Below, one piece after another: positions 55,334 to 64,000 of a stretch of DNA of 64,000 nt; position 1 is the stretch's first letter, and each line of letters begins with the position of its first letter. Location of the stretch: assembly GCA_014763715.1 (NCBI GenBank), contig JACXUV010000013.1, positions 50,365 through 114,364 on the forward strand. Reading direction: 5' to 3'. The position numbers and the translations under genes are program-made. This DNA is from Rhodobacterales bacterium (GTDB lineage Bacteria; Pseudomonadota; Alphaproteobacteria; Caulobacterales; Hyphomonadaceae). The notes beneath the pieces were generated by a model that did not search any database, was not told the DNA's origin, and saw nothing but the letters and a program-made list of their open reading frames with translations.

Positions 55334-55636
55334 ATGGCCGCCAGCGAATACCACCACGGGGAAATGGATATCCACGACCAGCAAGCCACTTGGGACGGCT
55401 TCATCAAGGCCACCACTTGGGGCAGCCTGATCCTGGCTCTGATTCTGGGTCATGCCGTTCTCTCCATCGCCATTGGCCTGCACTGGGCTGTTTCGATGGG
55501 TCTGATGGCGCTGGTCGGGATCGGTTCGGGCCTCCTGCTGAACATGAGCGGCCGCTGGTATGCGACGCTGGTCATCCTGATCGGCCTTGGCCTCTTCGTT
55601 CAGTTCATGATCTGGCTGTTCGGCGTTCTCGTCTGA
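55334..55636 (+). CDS. aa3-type cytochrome c oxidase subunit IV family protein
   Basis: HGEMDIHDQQATWDGFIKATTWGSLILALIL. Confidence 0.88.
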   Translation: MAASEYHHGEMDIHDQQATWDGFIKATTWGSLILALILGHAVLSIAIGLHWAVSMGLMALVGIGSGLLLNMSGRWYATLVILIGLGLFVQFMIWLFGVLV

Positions 55637-55669
55637 TACGGCTTTCCAGCCAGCCCTGATGGGCGCCGC

Positions 55670-55930
55670 CTAGGTGCCTTTCCCATTATCGCAGGTACCG
55701 CACACCGTTTCGGCCGGATCGGCTTCGAGGCGGTGTAGTGCTATGCGGCCTTCACATGTCAGGCAGAAGCCGTAACGGCCCTTGTCCATACGGGCGAGGG
55801 CCGCTTCGATACGGGCCAGTTTGCGGGCATAGTGTGCCAGCGGGGTGTCAGCCGCCTGACCGCCCTGTTTTGCCGCCAGCCCCAAGCATGACGGTGCAAG
55901 AGAAGTTACATCCGTCTTCATCAAAATCAT
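55670..55930 (-). CDS. TraR/DksA C4-type zinc finger protein
   Basis: RIEAALARMDKGRYGFCLTCEGRIALHRLEADPAETVCGTCDNG. Confidence 0.9.
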   Translation of the reverse strand: MILMKTDVTSLAPSCLGLAAKQGGQAADTPLAHYARKLARIEAALARMDKGRYGFCLTCEGRIALHRLEADPAETVCGTCDNGKGT

Positions 55931-56037
55931 GCTGCGACGGCTTTAAGGGGTTGGCAAGGCGCATCGGGGCAAAGAATGGGCAGCCATATCGACTCTCGGG
56001 AAAAGCGAGTCATTTTCAGGCCTAACCGGAGATACGG

Positions 56038-57009
56038 ATGGCGCAGTCCCCCCTTGTCCTGAGAGATGTCACCAAGCGCTTTGGTGGCTTCACGGCCGTT
56101 CAGGGCCTGTCGCTGGATGTGCCGGAAGGGCGCATTATCGGCTTTCTGGGCCCCAATGGTGCCGGCAAGTCGACCAGCCTGCGCATGTCGCTGGGCGTGA
56201 TCCCGCCGGACGAGGGGGAAGTGCGCCTGTTCGGAGCAGCACCGAATATCCTGTCCCTGCGCCGGGTCGGCTTCCTGCCGGAGGAGCGCGGCCTCTACAA
56301 GAAGATGACCGCGCGCGACACGATCGCCTATTTTGCCCGCCTGAAGGGCATGAGTGCCGGGGCGGCGAGGGCCCGCGCGAACGAGCTGATGGAGTCCACT
56401 GGCCTGGCTGAGTTCCGTGCCTCGCGCGTGTCGAAACTCTCCAAGGGCATGGCGCAGAAGGTCCAGATCCTGGCCACGCTGGCCCATCAGCCGGATTTCC
56501 TGATCCTGGACGAGCCGTTCTCCGGCCTCGACCCGGTAAACCAGCAGGTTCTGGAAGACCTGATCCGGGCCGAGCATGCGCGCGGGGCGACGATCCTGTT
56601 CTCCACCCATGTCATGGAACATGCTGAGCGTCTCTGCGACCGGATCGTGATGATGGCGCGCGGACGGAAGGTGTTCGACGGCACGCTGCCGGAGGCCTTC
56701 GCGACGCTGGACAAGGGCGCCAGCCTGGAAGTGGAGCAGGGGTTCGATCTGGCCGCCGCGCTCGCCCCGAAAGGGTTTGACGCTCAGCGTACGGCAGACC
56801 GCGGCCATGGCGATGCGTGGCGGATTGCCCTGCCGAAGGGAACCGGCCCGCAGGACGCCTTGCGTGCCGCCATCGAAGCCGGGGCGCCGATTACGGGCTT
56901 TGCGCCCGACGAAGCGCGCCTGCGCGATGTGTTCGTGTCCCTGGTAGGGGAGGCGGAGGCCGCCGTGCTCGATACGCCTGCGGATGCGGATGAGGGAGTG
57001 CCCGCCTGA
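56038..57009 (+). CDS. ABC transporter ATP-binding protein (NatA-like)
   Basis: GPNGAGKST, LSKGMAQKVQI, LILDEPFSGLDP. Confidence 0.95.
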   Translation: MAQSPLVLRDVTKRFGGFTAVQGLSLDVPEGRIIGFLGPNGAGKSTSLRMSLGVIPPDEGEVRLFGAAPNILSLRRVGFLPEERGLYKKMTARDTIAYFARLKGMSAGAARARANELMESTGLAEFRASRVSKLSKGMAQKVQILATLAHQPDFLILDEPFSGLDPVNQQVLEDLIRAEHARGATILFSTHVMEHAERLCDRIVMMARGRKVFDGTLPEAFATLDKGASLEVEQGFDLAAALAPKGFDAQRTADRGHGDAWRIALPKGTGPQDALRAAIEAGAPITGFAPDEARLRDVFVSLVGEAEAAVLDTPADADEGVPA

Positions 57010-58391
57010 TGCGCAATATCTATCTCATCTTCCGCCGGGACTATTTCGGCTATGTGAAGGCCTGGGGCTTCTGGCTCAGCCTGGCGGCGGTGCCGCTGCT
57101 GATGCTGGTTGGCTCGCTGTTCACGGTGTTCGCGGCACAATCCTCACCCATCCGCTATTATACGGTGGTGGAGCCCGGGCATGTCTTTGCCGAGGCGATC
57201 GACGCGGAATTTGAACGGTCTGAAGCCGCCGCCATGGCGCAGGAAATTACCAGCCAGATGCAACTGCCCGAAGGGAGCATGGATAATGGCGCCATGCAGG
57301 CACTCCGTGAGCGAAAATTCATCGAAGTTCCGTCCCCGGCAAGCGATCTGGATGGCCTGCGCCCATACCTTCTAGGTGAGAAATTCGTGTCCGGCCCGCT
57401 GGGCGACAAGCCGCTCTTTGCTGCCTTCATCCTGTCGGAGGATGGCAAGGCGCTCGAATACTGGAGCGATGACGTCAACATCAACTCCCTGCGCTATGAG
57501 GCTGAGGACGCCGTGCGGCGCCTTGCCCGCAAACATGCGCTGGAAGCCGCAGGCCTGAGCCCTGACTTCATCCAGCAGGCGGACGATGCTGCTGTGCAGG
57601 TTCCGGCCCGGCGTATCCGCACCGTGGCCGAGCAGGAAACGACGGGCGGGGAAGTCACGCTGGCTGACAAGGCACCTGTCTTCGTCGCCGGGGCGCTCGC
57701 CTATTTCCTGTGGCTGATGGTGTTCTCGATCATCCAGTACCTCTTGATGGGCACGATTGAGGAACGCTCCAACAAGATCTTCGACACGCTGCTGACGTCT
57801 GTACGCATGCCGGAACTGCTGGCGGGCAAGCTGCTGGCCGTGTTTGCGGTGACCTCCACCATGATGCTGGTCTGGAGCCTTTTCGCGCTGTCAGGCTCTG
57901 CCTTCCTTGCGACGCAGGTGCCGGGGGCAGGGGACATGATCACGCCTTTCCTGGCCGCCGCGGCGAGCCCTCAGATCATGGTGCCGGCGCTGGTCAGCTT
58001 CGTGCTCGGCTACATCATGTATGGCATGATCTTCATGGCGCTGGGCTCCCTCTGCGACACGATCCAGGAAGCTCAGACATTGCTCAGCCCGATGATGATC
58101 CTGCTCATGCTGCCCATGTTTGCGATTTTCATCGCCTTTCAGGACCCGGGCTCGCCTGTGGTGGACGTGGCCACCTGGGTGCCGCTGTTCACGCCCTTCC
58201 TGCTGATCCTGCGCATGCCGCATGACCCGCCCATGTGGGAAGTCGCCCTGCAGATGGGCCTGATGGTGGTGACGACGCTGGCCGTGCTCTGGGTCTCCGT
58301 CCGCGTCTACCGCGCCGGGGCCGTCAACGGCGCCAGCATCGGCGACCTCGGCAAAATGCTGAAGGGTCTGGGGCGCAAGAAGGCGGCATAA
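57009..58391 (+). CDS. ABC transporter permease (NatB-like, ABC-2 family)
   Basis: N-terminal TM, large periplasmic domain, C-terminal five-TM region; overlaps the ATPase gene. Confidence 0.9.
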   Translation: MRNIYLIFRRDYFGYVKAWGFWLSLAAVPLLMLVGSLFTVFAAQSSPIRYYTVVEPGHVFAEAIDAEFERSEAAAMAQEITSQMQLPEGSMDNGAMQALRERKFIEVPSPASDLDGLRPYLLGEKFVSGPLGDKPLFAAFILSEDGKALEYWSDDVNINSLRYEAEDAVRRLARKHALEAAGLSPDFIQQADDAAVQVPARRIRTVAEQETTGGEVTLADKAPVFVAGALAYFLWLMVFSIIQYLLMGTIEERSNKIFDTLLTSVRMPELLAGKLLAVFAVTSTMMLVWSLFALSGSAFLATQVPGAGDMITPFLAAAASPQIMVPALVSFVLGYIMYGMIFMALGSLCDTIQEAQTLLSPMMILLMLPMFAIFIAFQDPGSPVVDVATWVPLFTPFLLILRMPHDPPMWEVALQMGLMVVTTLAVLWVSVRVYRAGAVNGASIGDLGKMLKGLGRKKAA

Positions 58392-58476
58392 CAAAAACCC
58401 CGCCAGATCGCTCTGACGGGGTTTTGGTTATCTTGTGATAAGCAGCGCCTTGGAGGGGGCTGTCGCGCTGGGCGCG
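58391..58476. repeat. Duplicated rpsU terminator plus decayed rpsU 3' end, copy 1
   Basis: Near-identical to 60316-60402, including hairpin AAAACCCCG...CGGGGTTTT. Confidence 0.85.
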
Positions 58477-58500
58477 TGCGGAGGGAAGTTGGTCACAGGC

Positions 58501-60219
58501 TCAGAGGCCCGAAAGGCGCTTGAGGCATGCCGCTTCGTCTTTCCCGGAAAGTTCTGCCGCAATTTCAAGCGACCGCACGGGGCGGGTTTCCCGGCCCATG
58601 GGCCGCCAGGTGATGGCACGCAGTTTGTCGCCGTCGGCGACCTGAGCGGTTTTCTCCTGCATCGGGTCTCGTTCGTTCTGGTTTTCGGACCAGGCTCGAA
58701 GTTCCATCCCGTTGCGTAGGCCGGCTTCCCAGGCGGCGCTACCCTCGGTAACGCCCTGGATCTTCCAGCCGGCGGCCCGGGTCGCGGCGAAATCGAAGCC
58801 GCGCTCCCATACTGCCTGTTCTTCGGTGGAAATCCTGCCGCAGGGGGCGAACAGGTCTTCGGGCAGGGATACGGGGCCGCCGTTCATGGCCATGGTTTCG
58901 AGGTCAGCCGAAGGATCCCAGCCGCTGACCTTTTTCACGCTGCGGATCAGGAGGTCGTAGATGCCAGCCTGATCGTCCTTCGCGGCAGCCTTCTGCATGC
59001 GCAGGAGCACATCGTCGAGATCGCGCTTGCCCTTGGTCTTTTCACGGATCTTTCCATCGAGCCATGAGGCGATCAGCATACCTTTCTGATAGGGTAGCCG
59101 GCCCATGTCCGGATTCGACCAGAAGCCATCGGCGATGGCCTCGGCATCAGCATCGCGTACGGGGGAAAGGTCCAGCGCCTTTGCGGACTTGTTGAAGGCG
59201 TCCGCGAAATCCGCTGCCGACCAGATGCCTTCGCGGACGAGGATGCGGAAGCTTGCCCATTCCGTGAAACCCTCGGACAGCCAGTAATGGCGCGCCTCGT
59301 TTTCCTCGGGCATCCGGCCGATCCGGTGCGGGATCCAGGAGTGCATCATTTCATGCGCCAGCAGGGGCGCGACATCCTTGCCATCGATATTGGCGCTGGC
59401 GAAGATCGAAAAGGCGTCGCCGAGGCCGGTGCCGCCGATGGAATAAACCTCCGGGGCCATCTGTTCGGCGATGACGGTGACGAGAAATGGCGCGTCTTTC
59501 GATTTCCAGTATGCGCGTTCGGCGCGGGAGATGCGGCTGAACGTGTCCTGCCAGTAGGCATCGTCTACCGTGTCGAATGTGCCGACGAGACCGAGGCGGG
59601 CGCCGCCGCCAGCGTCGATGATCCGTATATCCCCGCCGAGCATCGCGCTTTGTCCCAGGGCGCTGAACGTGGTGTTTCCGTCCGGATCGTGTTGAAGGTC
59701 CGAGACGATTTGCAGGCCCTGTGTGGGCTCAAGGCGGACGTGTGCCGGCGTCGTATCGCTGACATGTTCCGGCCAGGGCAGGGCCGTGTACCCGATGAAG
59801 AAGAAATAGTCCGGTTCGAAGCGCGGGCGGTAATCGTTTCCGCCGCGCTTTGCGGGCGGGGCATCGGAGCCGCCGCCGAGCGTCCAGGTCAGCGTGACGG
59901 TTGCACCCGGTGCATGCCGCAGCACGAGATGAGCGGCATCAGCGCCGGGCTCGAGGCTTGCACCACTGGCGGAGAAATCCCTCAATCCGCGATAGAGTTC
60001 CCGCTGACCGCCCCATTGATCGGGCAGCTCCACGACGGTTTCGCCGTCTTCGTCACCGGAGAAGATCAGGGAAAAGTCGATATGAGTGACGTGCCCGTCT
60101 TCCAGCACCGGTACGATCTGCCAGTCGATTGGCTCTGGTGCAGGTGCGGCCCCAACAAGAAATGCCAAAGCGGCCACAATTGGCCCGGACCTCAAAAACA
60201 TAAGTAACCCCGCAGACAA
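58501..60219 (-). CDS. M61-like gluzincin metallopeptidase, exported
   Basis: LLAHEMMHSWIPHRIG (HEXXH), YWLSEGFTEWASF; PDZ-like C-terminus. Confidence 0.75.
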   Translation of the reverse strand: MSAGLLMFLRSGPIVAALAFLVGAAPAPEPIDWQIVPVLEDGHVTHIDFSLIFSGDEDGETVVELPDQWGGQRELYRGLRDFSASGASLEPGADAAHLVLRHAPGATVTLTWTLGGGSDAPPAKRGGNDYRPRFEPDYFFFIGYTALPWPEHVSDTTPAHVRLEPTQGLQIVSDLQHDPDGNTTFSALGQSAMLGGDIRIIDAGGGARLGLVGTFDTVDDAYWQDTFSRISRAERAYWKSKDAPFLVTVIAEQMAPEVYSIGGTGLGDAFSIFASANIDGKDVAPLLAHEMMHSWIPHRIGRMPEENEARHYWLSEGFTEWASFRILVREGIWSAADFADAFNKSAKALDLSPVRDADAEAIADGFWSNPDMGRLPYQKGMLIASWLDGKIREKTKGKRDLDDVLLRMQKAAAKDDQAGIYDLLIRSVKKVSGWDPSADLETMAMNGGPVSLPEDLFAPCGRISTEEQAVWERGFDFAATRAAGWKIQGVTEGSAAWEAGLRNGMELRAWSENQNERDPMQEKTAQVADGDKLRAITWRPMGRETRPVRSLEIAAELSGKDEAACLKRLSGL

Positions 60220-60315
60220 AAGAACCTCGTTGCGAACGGGCAGCCTGACGACAAGTGTAATCTTTGTAAGGGGCTGTATTCATTGCAGCTGCGACGGCTG
60301 GGTGGGCAGGTGCAA

Positions 60316-60402
60316 ACAAAAACCCCGCCAGATCGCTCTGACGGGGTTTTGATTATCTTGCGATAGAAGCAGCGTCCTAGAGGATGCCTTCGCGCTGGGC
60401 GC
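60316..60402. repeat. rpsU 3' end and terminator, copy 2 (functional)
   Basis: Covers the rpsU stop codon and its hairpin; matches 58391-58476. Confidence 0.85.
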
Positions 60403-60598
60403 GCTTGCGAGCCAGTTTGCGGGCGCGGCGGACGGCCTCAGCGCGCTGGCGTGCTTTTTTCTCGGACGGCTTTTCGAAATGCTGGCGGGCCTTCATTTCG
60501 CGGAACAGGCCTTCACGCTGCATCTTCTTCTTCAGAGCGCGCAGGGCTTGCTCAACATTGTTATCGCGGACGACGATCTGTACGATGGGAATCTCCAT
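60377..60598 (-). CDS. rpsU: 30S ribosomal protein S21
   Basis: [61 protein letters not shown]. Confidence 0.98.
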   Translation of the reverse strand: MEIPIVQIVVRDNNVEQALRALKKKMQREGLFREMKARQHFEKPSEKKARQRAEAVRRARKLARKRAQREGIL

Positions 60599-60715
60599 TG
60601 GGTTGGGGGCGTCGCCCCGATTGTGACTTTGTGTCGGCCAGACAGGCCGGAAAGCGGGCGCTATATCACGTCAAAAGGGATTTGGCCAAGCCCCCCTTTG
60701 CCATGGAGTTCAGTC

Positions 60716-61363
60716 ATGACTGTCACACCCTCTCGGAAACTTCGCCGCCGCTGGCTGGATGCGCTCCTGCCGGAGGTGCCGTTTGACGGCTGGACAGAGG
60801 CCGCAGCCGCCCGAGCGGCCAGTCAGGCCGGGCTCAGCGATGGTGAACAGGCCCTTGCCGCCCCGAGGGGCGTGATCGACCTGATCGACGGCTTTTTCGA
60901 GGAAGCGGGCGAGGCCGCAAAGGCAGATCTCGCGGCGCAGGACCTCTCCTCCATGCGCGTTCCGGACAAGGTGAAGGCCGGCGTGCTGGCCTGGCTGAAG
61001 GCGCTGGAGCCCAACCGGGAGGCCGTCCGCCGGGCCGTTTCGCGCGGCATGGTGCCGTGGAACACGGGGCCCGCGTTGCAGCGCGGCTGGGCCGTGGCCG
61101 ATTTCGTCTGGGAAGCTGCCGGTGATACGGCAGAGGATTACAACCGCTATTCCAAGCGCGGCTTGCTCACGGCCATCCTGCCGCCGATCGTCATGTACTG
61201 GCTGGACAACCCCTCTGAGGAAGACCTCGACGAATATGTCTCCCGCCGCCTTGCCCAGGCTTCGGGCGTCGGGCGCACGGCGGGCAAGATCCTCCGCCCC
61301 TTGCTTGACGTCATCGGCTCAAAGGGGCCCAATAGCGAAAAAGCGCCAGGCGCGCGCCATTAA
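60716..61363 (+). CDS. COQ9 family protein
   Basis: COQ9-like C-terminal RGWAVADFVWEAAGDTAEDYNRYSKRGLLTAILPPIVMYWLDN. Confidence 0.92.
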   Translation: MTVTPSRKLRRRWLDALLPEVPFDGWTEAAAARAASQAGLSDGEQALAAPRGVIDLIDGFFEEAGEAAKADLAAQDLSSMRVPDKVKAGVLAWLKALEPNREAVRRAVSRGMVPWNTGPALQRGWAVADFVWEAAGDTAEDYNRYSKRGLLTAILPPIVMYWLDNPSEEDLDEYVSRRLAQASGVGRTAGKILRPLLDVIGSKGPNSEKAPGARH

Positions 61364-61397
61364 GCGGAGACGGCTTGCAGTCAGATTGTCGGAAAGT

Positions 61398-61483
61398 GTG
61401 TCGGACGGAAGTTGATCAAGCGCCCCAGGGGGCTGGGGGGGCTGATGGGTCCGGGGTGCGTGATGTTCACCTCCGTCCGACAA
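61398..61483. other. Large intergenic hairpin with G-quadruplex-type loop; possible structured RNA
   Basis: 11-bp perfect outer stem (61399-61409 / 61472-61482), inner stem GCGCCCC/GGGGTGC, loop with four G-tracts. Confidence 0.5.
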
Positions 61484-61637
61484 GACAAAGATGGCCGTGT
61501 GCGAGGGCGCAAGCAAGACCGAAAGGTGGCGGGATTGCCCCATTTCGCAGTGTTTCAGTGGAAATCCGGATTAAATGTCGGTTAGGCGAGCCTGACCGGC
61601 CCCGATTCGCATTACAGGGGAGTCATAAACAGAGAAA

Positions 61638-61973
61638 ATGAGTGAATTTCCGTCCCGTCAGGCCGCGTCAGAGCCCCGAATCGCTTTCCACAAAACCGAG
61701 ATGCAACCGATTCTCGACGTCTACGGACGATTGGTCATGGCCGGTGAGGCCCGTGACTATGCCATCGGCATGCACAAGGACCACGCGATCTTCGCGATCT
61801 ACCGCCGTCACGCGGAAAATCCGACCTGGCGGATCGAGAAACAGCCCCACCTCGCGAACATGCAGGGACAGTATGTGGTGTACGGACAGGCCGGCCAGGT
61901 GCTGCGCCGGGGCCGCGAGCTGCAGCAGGTATTGAGGGTTTTCGACCGCAAGCGTTTCACCATCGTGAAGTAA
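61638..61973 (+). CDS. DUF2794 family protein
   Basis: FHKTEMQPILDVYGRLVMAGEARDYAIGMHKDHAIFAIYRR. Confidence 0.85.
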   Translation: MSEFPSRQAASEPRIAFHKTEMQPILDVYGRLVMAGEARDYAIGMHKDHAIFAIYRRHAENPTWRIEKQPHLANMQGQYVVYGQAGQVLRRGRELQQVLRVFDRKRFTIVK

Positions 61974-62019
61974 TTCCACAGGCGCGGCGTTAACCCTCTG
62001 TTTACTAAAAACTTCTTGC

Positions 62020-62045
62020 GAACAAGATGAGAACAAGATAGGAAC
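62020..62045. promoter_or_regulatory. Tandem overlapping LexA boxes GAAC-N7-GAAC-N7-GAAC
   Basis: GAACAAGATGAGAACAAGATAGGAAC, two exact alphaproteobacterial SOS motifs sharing the middle half-site. Confidence 0.8.
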
Positions 62046-62064
62046 ATGCTCATCGGAACGGAGC

Positions 62065-62415
62065 ATGAACATGAGCATTGCAGTCAGTTTTCGGGGACGC
62101 TCTGGCAAGGCATGGGACTTCCAGCGTGTTCCAAAGGACGCTCCCTGGGCGCGCAGCCCGGGTGCCGTCATCTTCGCGGCCCCAGACTCGTTCGGCTGGC
62201 GCATCATCCGCGTGATGGAACTGTCCGGCCGGCCGCATGACCTGCAGCCCATCTGGGCGCTGGCAGAGGCGGAACGCTACGGCGCCACGGCCGTGTTCCT
62301 CGCGCTCGAATTCGACGCCCGGGAGCGCAAGCGCCTGGTCGCTGATATCGAGGAAGGGTTCAGCCCGGTCTGTCTGGGTCCGCGTGAGGCGCCGGAAACA
62401 TCGCTTGCTGCCTGA
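62065..62415 (+). CDS. Conserved-looking protein of unknown function, predicted SOS-regulated
   Basis: 115-117 aa; GGAG ribosome-binding site suits the ATG at 62071; directly downstream of tandem LexA boxes. Confidence 0.75.
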   Translation: MNMSIAVSFRGRSGKAWDFQRVPKDAPWARSPGAVIFAAPDSFGWRIIRVMELSGRPHDLQPIWALAEAERYGATAVFLALEFDARERKRLVADIEEGFSPVCLGPREAPETSLAA

Positions 62416-62457
62416 TTTCCGGGCCTGATTACGGGGCCTGATTGCGCGCCCTGATCC

Positions 62458-63999
62458 TTATTGCTCGGGCGCAGGCCGGTTCAGCGCTGCCTGCGCCTCA
62501 GCCGTCTCGGCCAGCCGGGTCAGCTCGATGAACTCGGCGCGATAGCCGAACTCATCCTCGCCTTTCGCCCCTGCGGCCAGCGTGCGGATCTCTTTCCAGC
62601 CGAAGCCGGGGGAGAGGGCCTCGCCGCCGCGCAGCATTTCCCCGAAGCCTGCCACGGCGGTGGCAAAGCGGGTCCATTGCGGGGCGGCCTCCAAGCTGTC
62701 TGACTTGTCGGCATCGGTGACGGCATGGGTCAGCAGGATGGACTCGGCCTCGCCCGGCGGTTTGTAGCGCAGCTTCACGAAGGCGTATTCGCCGGACGGG
62801 TCGTCTGCGGCGGCTGACTGGTTGCCATAGCGCAGTGGGTCGATCTGCGCGGCGCCTGAGCCTGTGGGCGTGATGTCATAGATCGCTGTCACGCTGGCGC
62901 CTGCGCCGATGTCTCCGGCATCCACCTGGTCATTGTTGAAGTCCGCCCGGTCCAGCATGCGTGTCTCGTAGCCGATCAGGCGGTATTCCGCGACGCGGGC
63001 CGGGTTGAACTCGACCTGGATTTTCACATCGTCGGCAATCGGGAACATGTTGCCGCCAAGGTCGTCCGCCAGCACTTTGCGGGCTTCGCTCAGCGTGTCG
63101 ACATAGCTCGCCGTGCCATTGCCCGACTGGGCGAGTTTCTGCATCAGCGCATCATTGTAATTGCCGCGCCCGAAGCCGAGCACGGAGAGATAGATGCCGC
63201 TCTCGCGCTTGCGGGAGATGAAATCCTCCAGCTGTTCGGAATCCGTGATGCCGACATTGAAGTCGCCATCGGTCAGCAGCATCACACGGTTTACCGCATC
63301 CTTTTTCAGGCCCTGTTCGGCGAGGGAATAGGCAAGGCGAAGGCCCTCACCGCCAGCGGTCGAGCCGCCTGCCTGCAGGTTTTCGAGCGCGGCGACGATC
63401 TTGCGCTTGTCGCTGACCGGCGTCGGCGGCAGTATTTCGCCAGCTGCGCCCGCATAGACGGCGATGGAGATCGTATCGGCCGGGTCCATTTCTTCCAGCA
63501 TCAGCTTCAGCGCCTGCTTGGCCAGCGGCAGCTTGTCCTCGGAATGCATGGAGCCGGACACATCCACCAGCAACGTCAGGTTCACCGGCGGGCGGGCCTC
63601 ATGGTCGATGTCGCGGCCCTGAATGCCGATCTGCATCAGCTGGCGTCCCTCGGCAAAGGGTGAGGGGGCAAGCGTCACATAGGTCGCAAAGGGAGCTTCA
63701 CCCGCCTTTGGCTGCGGGTAGGTATAATCGAAATAATTGATCAGTTCCTCGATCCGCACGGCATCTTTCGGCGGCAGGACGCCGCTCTTCAGGAAGCGGC
63801 GCACATTGGCGTAAGCGGCCGTATCGACATCGATGGAGAAGGTCGAAACCGGCTCCTCGCGGGTCAGCTTCACCGGGTTCGGTTTGACGTCTTCATATTT
63901 GTCCCGGAATTCCGGTTCCGGCGTGGGCATCATCACCATGGCCGGGGGCGGGGCGCCTGCCACAGCCTCTGCGGCGCGTAAGGCGCCTGTCACTTTCAC
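62458..63999 (-). CDS. YfbK-like von Willebrand factor A domain protein (runs off window end)
   Basis: VSTFSIDVDTAAYANVRRFL, LTLLVDVSGSMHSEDKLPLAKQALKLML (MIDAS DxSGS). Confidence 0.92.
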   Translation of the reverse strand: MKVTGALRAAEAVAGAPPPAMVMMPTPEPEFRDKYEDVKPNPVKLTREEPVSTFSIDVDTAAYANVRRFLKSGVLPPKDAVRIEELINYFDYTYPQPKAGEAPFATYVTLAPSPFAEGRQLMQIGIQGRDIDHEARPPVNLTLLVDVSGSMHSEDKLPLAKQALKLMLEEMDPADTISIAVYAGAAGEILPPTPVSDKRKIVAALENLQAGGSTAGGEGLRLAYSLAEQGLKKDAVNRVMLLTDGDFNVGITDSEQLEDFISRKRESGIYLSVLGFGRGNYNDALMQKLAQSGNGTASYVDTLSEARKVLADDLGGNMFPIADDVKIQVEFNPARVAEYRLIGYETRMLDRADFNNDQVDAGDIGAGASVTAIYDITPTGSGAAQIDPLRYGNQSAAADDPSGEYAFVKLRYKPPGEAESILLTHAVTDADKSDSLEAAPQWTRFATAVAGFGEMLRGGEALSPGFGWKEIRTLAAGAKGEDEFGYRAEFIELTRLAETAEAQAALNRPAPEQ

Positions 64000-64000
64000 C

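Noticed and set aside
60220-60245. GAAC-N8-GAAC upstream of the M61-like gene
   Set aside because: Spacer is 8, not 7, so not accepted as a LexA box

Overview
The window is a ~64 kb, GC-rich, densely coding chromosomal segment from an alphaproteobacterium. The gene content looks like Hyphomonadaceae/Caulobacterales; this is inferred, not tested. Most of it is conserved core: a flagellar export/basal-body cluster (fliI, flgBC-fliE-fliQ-flhA-fliR-flhB), dusA, comM, prs, prmA, recN-ligA, bamD, lpxC, the ftsZ-ftsA-ftsQ-ddl-murB division block, secA, argJ, grxC, an ABC exporter, rpsU and coq9. I recognised no rRNA, tRNA, transposase, integrase, phage or CRISPR array. The observations most worth following up are: (1) an uncharacterised ~115-aa gene at 62065-62415 preceded by two overlapping perfect alphaproteobacterial LexA boxes (GAAC-N7-GAAC-N7-GAAC), with further perfect GTTC-N7-GTTC boxes before recN and a comM-like gene; (2) a BlaI/BlaR1-type pair whose BlaR1 M56 protease is fused to a LytM/M23 domain that appears to lack one catalytic His, plus a TonB-C domain; (3) a bacterial voltage-gated cation channel with a TMDGW filter; (4) two neighbouring tiny Arg-rich proteins sharing an RRxxRWxRRxAHA C-terminus; (5) a duplicated rpsU 3' end/terminator flanking a peptidase gene; (6) a large intergenic hairpin with a G-quadruplex-type loop; (7) a palindromic operator between an XRE regulator and a tautomerase. 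All were found by reading the sequence; no searches were run.
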